From: an uncultured Opitutia bacterium
Lineage (GTDB): Bacteria > Verrucomicrobiota > Verrucomicrobiia > Opitutales > UBA953
Reading direction: 5' to 3'
Length of the DNA stretch: 7,342 nt
NCBI GenBank assembly: GCA_903929325.1
Contig: CAIYUD010000068.1
Span: 1 to 7,342, forward strand
A program made the position numbers and the translations under genes. The notes under the pieces were generated by a model. The model was not told the origin of the DNA and did no database searches. It saw only the letters and a list, made by a program, of their open reading frames with translations. Of this stretch, positions 1-6,534 are shown in pieces. Each line of letters begins with the position of its first letter. Within the stretch, counting starts at the first letter, position 1.

Positions 1-462
1 AGCAACTTTACGTTGCTCATCGCTATGGCAGAAGATCACTGATCGGTACTGGTCACCCACATCAGGACCTTGCCGATTCAGCGTCGTCGGGTCGTGGATC
101 TTAAAGAAAATATCAACGAGGCGCTCATATGTGACACGTTGGGGGTCAAAGGTAACTTCCACGACTTCGGCATGTCCCGTCGCATGGGTACAAACTTGCC
201 GATAACTTGGATTGGGAGTGGTACCACCCGTATAACCCACAGCGGCATCAACGACGCCAGGCACTTGACGGAATACTTGTTCAACGCCCCAAAAACAGCC
301 GGCACCAAAGGTAGCTTTTTCGAATCGTTGGGTAGCGGGATGGGCAGAGTCATTCATGGCAGTAGGCAAAGTTGTTGAAGGTGATTCCGGCGCACGTGGA
401 GTCGTGCGGTCTGCACCACAGGCGGTAAAGAGAAGCACGGATAATCCAAAGAGCGTGCGCAT
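1..462 (-). CDS. msrA: Peptide-methionine (S)-S-oxide reductase MsrA, predicted lipoprotein, 3' end cut by window edge
   Basis: MsrA reduces methionine-S-sulfoxide, free or in proteins, back to methionine. The 154 visible codons contain the hallmark GCFWG at residues 55-59 with catalytic Cys56, GYTGG at 76-80, Tyr87, GHAEVVEVTFDP with Glu99 at 96-107, and NRQGPDVGDQYRS with Asp134 and Tyr139 at 129-141. These residues keep the spacing of the E. coli enzyme (C51, Y82, E94, D129, Y134), offset by five. The reading frame is open to base 1, so the C-terminus with any resolving cysteines is missing. The start at 462 gives MRTLFGLSVLLFTAC: a short basic end, a hydrophobic stretch and a lipobox-like FTAC with Cys15. 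About 40 Pro/Thr/Ser-rich residues follow before the catalytic fold, as in a tethered lipoprotein. An internal ATG at 357 would instead give a cytoplasmic form. Phe at -3 of the lipobox is not the usual Leu. No Shine-Dalgarno is visible at either start. The gene lies 32 bases after the glnD stop on the same strand, so co-transcription is plausible. Confidence 0.93.
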   Translation of the reverse strand, partial: MRTLFGLSVLLFTACGADRTTPRAPESPSTTLPTAMNDSAHPATQRFEKATFGAGCFWGVEQVFRQVPGVVDAAVGYTGGTTPNPSYRQVCTHATGHAEVVEVTFDPQRVTYERLVDIFFKIHDPTTLNRQGPDVGDQYRSVIFCHSDEQRKVA

Positions 463-494
463 AGAGTACAAGGGTGCCGAGCTTGGTCAGGGAA

Positions 495-3188
495 TCAAGG
501 GAAAGCAGGCAAAGCGGTCAATACCTTCAGCAATTCAGCCTCAAGGGCTGGTAAAGGAATGGGCTTCGATTGAACCGATGGCTCCGGAGTCAGGTAGAAA
601 GTATCCAGGGCGTAACCCTTTTCGGTAGCGATATTGGCAAAGGTAATTGCGTACCCAGCATCACGAATGGCTGATCCCAATCTAAAGAGTAATCCCAATC
701 GGTCCGGTGCTTGAATCTCAACAACAGTACGGCTGAGTTCAGGCGCATCATAAACTCGGACGATAGGCGTGTCGGACAAACTGGGTCGACGTTTCGGCTG
801 CAGGCGAGCTTGGCGTTGATCATCGATATCAATGCGCTCACGCAGATCAACTTCATGGACCAGGGTAGATTCAAGGGCTTCCACAAACTTCGCACGTGTC
901 GCATCGCTTTGTTCTGCAGGCAAGATTACCCGGAAAAGGTCGATGGCGACGTGGTCAGCACGTGAAAACGCGCGACAGGACATAATATTAATCCCAGCGA
1001 CGGCAAAAGCACCTGCCATACGCCCAAAGAGCCCTGCACGATCCCATGTTACCACTTGCACCAACGTTTCAGCGCCTTCGGTGGACCAACGAATCTGTGG
1101 GCTCAACGCAGCATCGGGTTGATCTGCCAGCACAGACACAATGAGTGCATGCACCGCCCGAAGGTGTTCGGCAATTTCCGCAGGGTTCGCATGCAAGAAA
1201 TAACTCGCAGGCATCAATTGCAGGTGAGCAGCGATTTCGTCAACCGGCACCGTCCCCGCAAGCAGTGTGTTAACCTCAACCCCAACGGATGCGCGGCGAA
1301 CGCTATCATCGGGAGCGGCTGCGCCGAGTTCAAGCTGGTGGAGGGTCCGACGGTACAGTAGCGCATGCTGCTTGTCTTTAAATGCAGACCATAAGTCAGG
1401 CGACGTCGCCCGAGCATCGCAGCGCGTGTGCACATAGAGATGTCGAAGGACTTCGGTGTCTCCGAGCATTTCAGCAAACAAGGCGATATTCGCAGGATCA
1501 TCGATATCATGCCTCTGCCAATAAAGGCCCATGCGGAGATGGTGAAGGATGACGGTGGAAGCGATACGACGTTCTTCGGCGTCAAACCCAAGGCTCGCCA
1601 AAATAAGATCTGCTTCCGCGGCTCCACGTTCAGCATGCCCCGCAATACCTTCTGCCTTGGCGATGTCGTGAAGAAGAAGTGTGCTATATAGTAAATCTGG
1701 GTGCTGTGTGCCGAGGAGAATTTCCCGGTGCGAAAGTTCTATGGGTGTATTCTCATTAAAGACCGCATCCAACTCGAGTAAGCAACGGAGCGTGTGAACA
1801 TCTGCCGTCCATCGGTGATAAAACTCGAACTGCACCAAGCAGTGCAAACGCGCAAAATTAGGTATCAATCGATACAGTAAACCATGCTCACGCAATGCAT
1901 CGACCGCTGGGAAAACTTTGCCGCGCTCTGAGAGTATTTCGCGTAGTATTTTCGTCGATCGCTTGGATGAAGCCAGTGCCGGCTCAAACAAAACACGCCG
2001 TGCACGCACCAAGAGCGAGGTTTCGCGGTCGGGCTTGGCACCATGAATCTGGCACAACCTAAACAAGTAAACCAGCCGGATGGGGTCTTCATCGAACACA
2101 AGGGGGTTAATAGCTTTCGCTACCCCGCCTTTGCGTAACATAAATCCATCTTCGGTTATCCAAGGACCCGAACCTTCTGGCTCAGGTTCGCGCAGCACCA
2201 AGCCGTCAATCACTTCGGCACAGCGCCGAACATGGTCAGCTGCATCAAAATAGCTCCGCATTAAAGCGCCGATGCGCACGGCAATATCGCCTTCAAAACC
2301 TAAGGCTGTACTCACGGTATCTTGCCGTTCAAGTGACAGAATTTCTGTAGGACGTGTCGACTGGAAGTGAAGTTCGCAACGCAAACGAAGCAAGGTGGAG
2401 CGAGCTTGGTAAAATCTCTTAGCTTCATTAACAGGTAAAAGCCCACTTGTGCCTAAGGCTCCAGGGCCAGCGACTCCCTTAGCAATCCGCACCAACCAAA
2501 GTGTGGCATGGACATCACGGAGTGACCCAACCCCATTTTTAAGATCCGGTTCTTGCAGGTATGCACTCCCACCGGCCTTCGTACGTCGTTGACGTTGGGC
2601 TTCGACGATTTGTTGAGCGAGCGGTAGCCAACCTTCACGGGCATGCTCAAGGGCGACAATCGCATCGACCTCAGAGAAACCCTCCAAAGGTCCCGCAAGG
2701 TGACGTCGATCAAGTAGCGCAACACGGAAGTATAAATCTGTACGGGCAGCATCTCGGATTTCATCCAAGGTGCGCACTGAATGTCCGACTTTTAATCCTA
2801 AATCCCACAGAGGATAAAGTAGGGCTTCGGCGGCTGCGCGCGTTTCCTGAGAATCTTTGAGAATAACTAAGAGTAAATCGATGTCACTATGCGGACATAA
2901 CTCCGCACGTCCGTAGCCACCTAACGCAAGTACCGTCAGACCCGATGTCGCACCGGGCGTTCTTTCATAAAGAGCTGAAAGCAACAGATCGATGGTGAAC
3001 GATCGAATCGCCGTCGTTACATCGCCTTGTGCCCCTGCTCGGTGTGCTTCGAGTTGAATAGATTTAGCTTCAGTTAAGAAAGCTTTAGCACGGCCAAGGA
3101 ATACGTCAGGACTGGAGGTAGACTCGACTAAGCCCTGGCGCAAAGCGCTTTGGCGTAACCGTGTCTCTGCAGACCCCGTATCAGTCAT
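495..3188 (-). CDS. glnD: Bifunctional [protein-PII] uridylyltransferase / uridylyl-removing enzyme GlnD
   Basis: GlnD senses glutamine and adds or removes UMP on PII proteins (GlnB/GlnK), which sets glutamine synthetase activity and nitrogen gene expression; it is cytoplasmic. The 897 residues match the usual length of about 890. The nucleotidyltransferase domain has GGYGRAEL at 90-97 and SDIDLL at 101-106, with metal-binding Asp102 and Asp104. EPDLKNGVGSLRDVH at 213-227 is the conserved GlnD linker motif. The HD hydrolase domain has YHRWTADVHTL at 457-467, LLLHDIAK at 504-511 with His507 and Asp508, HHLRM at 549-553 and DARATSPDLW at 591-600. Two ACT domains follow, at about 708-780 and 820-890, each with a D-R-x-G-L-x-x-R/G-type entry (WDRAGLFGRM, PDRLGLLFRL); in this family they bind glutamine. 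I start at the ATG at 3188. A TTG extension to 3236 would add 16 residues without homology and nearly touch the divergent gene. A GGAG lies only two bases before the ATG, so the ribosome site is poor. No glnB, glnK or amtB is in view. Confidence 0.95.
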   Translation of the reverse strand: MTDTGSAETRLRQSALRQGLVESTSSPDVFLGRAKAFLTEAKSIQLEAHRAGAQGDVTTAIRSFTIDLLLSALYERTPGATSGLTVLALGGYGRAELCPHSDIDLLLVILKDSQETRAAAEALLYPLWDLGLKVGHSVRTLDEIRDAARTDLYFRVALLDRRHLAGPLEGFSEVDAIVALEHAREGWLPLAQQIVEAQRQRRTKAGGSAYLQEPDLKNGVGSLRDVHATLWLVRIAKGVAGPGALGTSGLLPVNEAKRFYQARSTLLRLRCELHFQSTRPTEILSLERQDTVSTALGFEGDIAVRIGALMRSYFDAADHVRRCAEVIDGLVLREPEPEGSGPWITEDGFMLRKGGVAKAINPLVFDEDPIRLVYLFRLCQIHGAKPDRETSLLVRARRVLFEPALASSKRSTKILREILSERGKVFPAVDALREHGLLYRLIPNFARLHCLVQFEFYHRWTADVHTLRCLLELDAVFNENTPIELSHREILLGTQHPDLLYSTLLLHDIAKAEGIAGHAERGAAEADLILASLGFDAEERRIASTVILHHLRMGLYWQRHDIDDPANIALFAEMLGDTEVLRHLYVHTRCDARATSPDLWSAFKDKQHALLYRRTLHQLELGAAAPDDSVRRASVGVEVNTLLAGTVPVDEIAAHLQLMPASYFLHANPAEIAEHLRAVHALIVSVLADQPDAALSPQIRWSTEGAETLVQVVTWDRAGLFGRMAGAFAVAGINIMSCRAFSRADHVAIDLFRVILPAEQSDATRAKFVEALESTLVHEVDLRERIDIDDQRQARLQPKRRPSLSDTPIVRVYDAPELSRTVVEIQAPDRLGLLFRLGSAIRDAGYAITFANIATEKGYALDTFYLTPEPSVQSKPIPLPALEAELLKVLTALPAFP

Positions 3189-3264
3189 CGCTCCAACGCT
3201 GTTAGGCCCGGTCCAAGGAGCAAGCGGGATTGCCAAATTGGGCCAAGTCTGCAGAAAACTCTAC
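3189..3264. promoter_or_regulatory. Divergent glnD / dedA spacer, presumed back-to-back promoters
   Basis: These 76 bases separate the ATG codons of two divergent genes, so both promoters must lie here or within the gene ends. I see no convincing -35/-10 pair. The imperfect palindrome GCCAAATTGGGC at 3232-3243, with CCAAATTGG at its core, lies near the middle and could be an operator, but it is short enough to occur by chance. In-frame TTG codons at 3236 (minus) and 3238 (plus) would extend both genes into this spacer, leaving almost no promoter room, so I do not use them. Confidence 0.4.
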
Positions 3265-3900
3265 ATGCAATGGCTCCAACAACTGTACTCTGAAGACGGC
3301 TTACGTACATTGGTCGGTGATATGGGACTCATTGTTTTAGTCATCATTGTCTTTTCCGAAACAGGCTTATTGGCAGGGTTCTTCCTTCCAGGAGACTCTC
3401 TCCTCGTCACCGCCGGAATTTTAACCGTTTCGACTCCCGTGCATCCTGCTATTTTAGATTTCTCCACCACCTTAGTGACGCTCACTTTGGCAGCCATCAT
3501 TGGTAATGAAGTCGGTCGATGGCTTGGCAACCGAATGGCGATTGCCATTCGACAGCGTCCAGATGGGTGGCTGTTTCGCCAAAAGCACCTCGCAGCTGCT
3601 GAAACTTACTATACTGAAAAAGGTGCTCTCTCACTCGTGCTCGCCCGTTTTATTCCCGTCTTACGTACGTTTGTACCATTTGTAGCCGGTATGGGTAAAA
3701 TGCCTAGCATACGCTTTACGGTTTGGAATATCACGGGCGCGATCCTTTGGGTTCCAACATTACTCGCAGTCGGTCATTTCATCGGCACAACCCCACTTGC
3801 ACAAGAATTACCTAAAGTCATATTGGTCGTTATCAGTATCTCGTTTCTCCCACTGATTATTGGGGCGGTCCGTAAACTCTGGAAAACGCGCAGTCTTTAA
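3265..3900 (+). CDS. DedA family integral membrane protein (SNARE-associated / VTT domain)
   Basis: DedA proteins are inner-membrane proteins needed for membrane homeostasis and proton-motive-force-linked stress resistance; some members act in flipping undecaprenyl phosphate or phospholipids. The 211-residue product shows the family signature near the N-terminus, FSETGLLAGFFLPGDSLLV at 30-48, with acidic residues Glu32 and Asp44. The re-entrant-loop motif LARFIPVLRTFVPFVAGMG is at 126-144, with Arg128, Pro131, Arg134, Pro138 and Gly142. Hydrophobic segments lie at about 20-55, 66-82, 120-143, 155-172 and 184-200, and the C-terminus is basic (RKLWKTRSL). The length is normal for DedA. I chose the ATG at 3265; an upstream TTG at 3238 adds nine residues with no family support. 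No clear Shine-Dalgarno is seen. The gene is divergent from glnD and convergent with the histidine kinase, so it is probably transcribed alone. The substrate cannot be named from sequence. Confidence 0.92.
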   Translation: MQWLQQLYSEDGLRTLVGDMGLIVLVIIVFSETGLLAGFFLPGDSLLVTAGILTVSTPVHPAILDFSTTLVTLTLAAIIGNEVGRWLGNRMAIAIRQRPDGWLFRQKHLAAAETYYTEKGALSLVLARFIPVLRTFVPFVAGMGKMPSIRFTVWNITGAILWVPTLLAVGHFIGTTPLAQELPKVILVVISISFLPLIIGAVRKLWKTRSL

Positions 3901-5612
3901 GCCGTCGGAATCCAAAAACGGAAGCAGGTGCCGGTTGCACCGGTGGATTCGATGGCAATGTCACCTCGGTGAGACCGGATAATCCGTTTCACAATGGCGA
4001 GACCTAGGCCGGTCCCGTCCTCACGGCCGGTAAAGAATGAATCAAAGATGCGTGGCTGTATTTCAGGTGAAATACCTGTACCGGTATCTTTTACGCGCAC
4101 AACGACACACTCAGCCCCAGCAACGTTCTCCGTGGTTAAGACTATCTTAATGCTGCCCCCTTGGGGCATTGCCTGAATCGCATTCATTAAAAGATTGAGG
4201 TATACCTGCTGAATTTGTCCGGCATCTGCTTGCACCGAATGCTGAGTGGACACTGTCTCAACTTCGCAACTTACATTAGCCTGCTCGAGTTTGAGGCGTA
4301 TCAATAAAATGACTTGGCGAGCGAGTACTCCTAAGTCGAGCGACTTGAAGGCGCCCGATTGACTCTTGGCTAATGAAAGCACGCGCGAGACAACCCCTTC
4401 CATATGTCCGACTTTTTCGCGCATCACTTCTAAGTCCTGACGACGCGGATCCCCTTCGGTTAGCCCTTCCCCAATCGTATCAGCTAAAAGACGCATCACC
4501 GTTAAGGGATTACGAATTTCATGGGCAATTTCAGCCGACAGCATTCCGAGCGCCGTTAACCGTTCGCTCCGTCGCAAATCTTGTTCGACCGCAAACATCT
4601 TAGCATAAAGACGTACGTTGCGCAGGGATACCGCTGCATAGGATGCAACCGTCGTAAGAATCCTTCGCTCGTCATCTGAAAAACGTCGAGGTCCATCACT
4701 GATACAAAGGAGAACCCCAAAAGCCTCCTGCTCAAGGGCGACGGGCACTGCGAGTAATGTCGAATCCGCGACCGTATTTGATAAACGGGTAAATAGGTTT
4801 TCTTCTGTGCGTCCGGCGCCTGCAATCTCGACACTTTTACGACGCTGCAGTGACGTGCCCAAGGCGGAGTCGTTTAGATGAATACGTGGAGAAAACTCTG
4901 TATCTGCAAGGTCACCTTCGGACGCACCTGGAATGAGTTCATCCGCTTGTAACACGAAAAATGCAGTGGCACGTAAACGTAATAATGAACGCGCGTGACG
5001 GACTAAGTCATGGGTGATACCAGACTCATCACGGTCGCGTACGAGCTCTTGGCCGGCAGCTAAGATGGCTTCAAGTTGTGCGGTCTTAGCCCGCAACTGC
5101 CCGAGCATCCATAATCGACCGACCGATTTAGCTGCTTCGGCGGTAACTAAAGCCAACAACTCTAGGTCGGATTCACTAAAGGCATCAACGCGATCCGAGT
5201 CACAGTTAACAACGCCAACAACTTGACCTAAAATTTCCATCGGAACTGCTAACTCAGAACGTACTTCAGGACGTAACTCACGGTACCGTGCATCAAGACG
5301 AACATCTGATACTCGTAATGGCTTGGCGTTGAGCGCAACCCACCCGGTTATACCTGAACCCAACGGTAATGTCGTGTTTTTGACTTCAGCACCTAACCCG
5401 CGACTCACTTCGATGCGCAAAGTAGCAGATGCGGGCTCAATTAGAGCAATAGAAGCACTCGAAGCGCCGAGGGTCGCGACGACTTCATCAAGGATGCGAG
5501 CAAGTGCCTCGCGCGGATCTTCGGTGGCATTAACCTGTGCACTAATCCGAACGAGACACCCCAAGGATCGCTGGTCGCGAGAAGCAGTTGGGCTTAAGGG
5601 GCTCTCGGGCAT
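3897..5612 (-). CDS. Cytoplasmic GAF-GAF sensor histidine kinase
   Basis: This 571-residue two-component kinase has no transmembrane segment or signal peptide, so it should sense an internal signal. GAF 1 spans about 30-165 (LPLGSGITGWVA at 82-93, FSESDLELLALV at 145-156). GAF 2 spans about 180-332 (RRFSDDERRILTTVASYAA at 309-327). Helical linkers follow each GAF, at about 165-190 and 332-355. The dimerisation and phosphoacceptor helix has SAEIAHEIRNPLT at 359-371 with His364. The ATPase domain has the N-box LNLLMNAIQAM at 472-482 with Asn477, the G1 box DTGTGIS at 509-515, the F-box IFDSFFT at 522-528 and the G2 box GTGLGLAIVKRII at 533-545. All catalytic boxes are intact. The H-box resembles kinases of the NtrB/AtoS/ZraS group, which often pair with sigma-54 activators, but no response regulator is in the window. 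The start ATG overlaps the cysE stop by one base (TAATG), suggesting translational coupling. The ligand of the GAF domains is unknown. Confidence 0.93.
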   Translation of the reverse strand: MPESPLSPTASRDQRSLGCLVRISAQVNATEDPREALARILDEVVATLGASSASIALIEPASATLRIEVSRGLGAEVKNTTLPLGSGITGWVALNAKPLRVSDVRLDARYRELRPEVRSELAVPMEILGQVVGVVNCDSDRVDAFSESDLELLALVTAEAAKSVGRLWMLGQLRAKTAQLEAILAAGQELVRDRDESGITHDLVRHARSLLRLRATAFFVLQADELIPGASEGDLADTEFSPRIHLNDSALGTSLQRRKSVEIAGAGRTEENLFTRLSNTVADSTLLAVPVALEQEAFGVLLCISDGPRRFSDDERRILTTVASYAAVSLRNVRLYAKMFAVEQDLRRSERLTALGMLSAEIAHEIRNPLTVMRLLADTIGEGLTEGDPRRQDLEVMREKVGHMEGVVSRVLSLAKSQSGAFKSLDLGVLARQVILLIRLKLEQANVSCEVETVSTQHSVQADAGQIQQVYLNLLMNAIQAMPQGGSIKIVLTTENVAGAECVVVRVKDTGTGISPEIQPRIFDSFFTGREDGTGLGLAIVKRIIRSHRGDIAIESTGATGTCFRFWIPTA

Positions 5613-6409
5613 TAGATCGTATGATCCATGTCGAGGGCAGGTGCATCCTGGCGGGATTGTCCGACAATCACTGCCGGCACTCCCGCAGCCGTCGCATGCG
5701 CAGGTACATCGATAAGAACAACAGACCCTGCACCGATTTTAGCGCCATTACCGACAGTTATATTTCCGAGAATTTTTGCACCAGCCCCAATGAGGACGCC
5801 ACTACGAATCTTGGGGTGACGATCCCCGCGCTGTTTACCGGTGCCACCGAGCGTAACTTCGTGGAGGAAGGAAACGTTGTCTTCGACTTGTACAGTCTCT
5901 CCGGCAACAAAACCCGTGGCATGGTCCAAGAGAATACCTGTACCGAAACGTGCTGCGGGATGAATATCGACGGCTAAGTGCTCAGAGCACAGCGACTGAA
6001 TATGGAATGCCATTTCACGACGGCCTGCTTTCCAGAGCGCATGTGCAAAACGGTGACAGGTGATAGCGTGGAAACCTTTGTACCAAAGAAAAGGCACGAG
6101 GGCGTTTTCAGAAGCAGGATCACGCTCAAGGATCGCCCGAATATCTCCGCGTGCTTGTTGCACGATTGTGGTATCGCGTACGAGCATCTCGTCAAAAACC
6201 CGTCCAATCGAAGTCGCTTCGGACATCGATGCCGTGATGCGTTCAGAAATACGTCGCGCAAGACCATCACCAAAATCGCGACGGCCGAGGACGTAACGCT
6301 CGAGCATAGGCTGGAGTACAACCTCAGATTTCGCATACGCCCCTGCCCGCTCCTGCAATTCATGCCAGAGTGAGGCATCGGTAGCTGTGACAATGGCAAT
6401 GGTGCTCAT
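5612..6409 (-). CDS. cysE: Serine O-acetyltransferase CysE
   Basis: CysE transfers acetyl from acetyl-CoA to L-serine, giving O-acetylserine, the first committed step of cysteine synthesis in the cytoplasm. The 265-residue protein has the N-terminal helical SATase domain (LWHELQERA at 14-22, about 10-145) and a C-terminal left-handed beta-helix of hexapeptide repeats. Active-site motifs are clear: VDIHPAARFGTGILLDHATG at 147-166 with Asp148 and His163, matching E. coli Asp143 and His158; VTLGGTGKQRGDRHPKI at 185-201; then IGAGAKILGNITVGNGAKIG at 207-226 and TAAGVPA at 240-246. The last residues are DMDHTI. A C-terminal Ile is the residue that docks into O-acetylserine sulfhydrylase (CysK) in known cysteine synthase complexes, so complex formation is likely. 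AAGG at 6416-6419 (minus) lies six bases before the ATG, a fair ribosome site and one of the clearest in the window. The gene is first in a pair with the histidine kinase and divergent from the redoxin gene. Confidence 0.96.
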   Translation of the reverse strand: MSTIAIVTATDASLWHELQERAGAYAKSEVVLQPMLERYVLGRRDFGDGLARRISERITASMSEATSIGRVFDEMLVRDTTIVQQARGDIRAILERDPASENALVPFLWYKGFHAITCHRFAHALWKAGRREMAFHIQSLCSEHLAVDIHPAARFGTGILLDHATGFVAGETVQVEDNVSFLHEVTLGGTGKQRGDRHPKIRSGVLIGAGAKILGNITVGNGAKIGAGSVVLIDVPAHATAAGVPAVIVGQSRQDAPALDMDHTI

Positions 6410-6415
6410 AACTAG

Positions 6416-6420
6416 CCTTA
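6416..6420 (-). promoter_or_regulatory. Ribosome binding site of cysE
   Basis: On the minus strand TAAGG lies six bases upstream of the ATG at 6409, matching part of the Shine-Dalgarno consensus at normal spacing. This supports the chosen cysE start. It stands out because several other genes in the window lack such a site. Confidence 0.6.
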
Positions 6421-6471
6421 GGGGTATGGACAGGTAGAAGAGGACTAAAGCCTAAAGAGCACAAAACCGAG

Positions 6472-6510
6472 CTGGGTACACATTTAACGAAACCCAGAGC
6501 CCCTTTGGGT
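6472..6510. promoter_or_regulatory. Alternative inverted-repeat arms in the cysE / redoxin divergent spacer
   Basis: The 125-base spacer 6410-6534 must carry promoters for both cysE and the redoxin gene. Within it, CTGGGT (6472-6477), ACCCAG (6492-6497) and TGGGT (6506-6510) form three arms. The middle arm can pair perfectly with the left arm (six pairs, 14-base loop) or, through ACCCA, with the right arm (five pairs, 9-base loop), but not both at once. This could be an operator with repeated half-sites or a small alternative RNA hairpin ahead of the redoxin gene. The stems are short, so chance is a fair explanation. TATATC at 6523-6528 resembles a -10 box only six bases before the redoxin ATG, with no clear -35. 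Confidence 0.3.
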
Positions 6511-6534
6511 GTTTAATGGACGTATATCATCATC

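Noticed and set aside
78..353. Minus-strand open frame of 91 codons
   Set aside because: It is out of frame with the msrA coding frame, which has an unmistakable GCFWG motif and catalytic residues across the same bases.
3236..3264. TTG-initiated extension of the dedA-family gene (from 3238) and of glnD (to 3236)
   Set aside because: The extensions carry no family residues, have no ribosome site and would remove the promoter space; the ATG starts give normal protein lengths.
3897..5612. First GAF domain as a free methionine-R-sulfoxide reductase (fRMsr)
   Set aside because: Given the msrA gene nearby I considered this, but the conserved cysteine set of fRMsr is absent; only Cys19 and Cys137 occur in this part, and the domain is fused to a kinase.
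5323..5715. Plus-strand open frame of 130 codons opposite the kinase N-terminus
   Set aside because: Antisense to the first GAF domain, rich in Arg and Ser as expected from reverse reading of a coding strand, with no family features.
5588..6373. Plus-strand open frames (5588-5977 and 5978-6373) opposite cysE
   Set aside because: They are antisense to a fully conserved CysE and have no recognisable domain, ribosome site or signal; they are shadows.
6443..6456. Direct repeat ACTAAAG CCTAAAG in the cysE leader
   Set aside because: Two imperfect heptamers only, with no known motif; too short to distinguish from chance.
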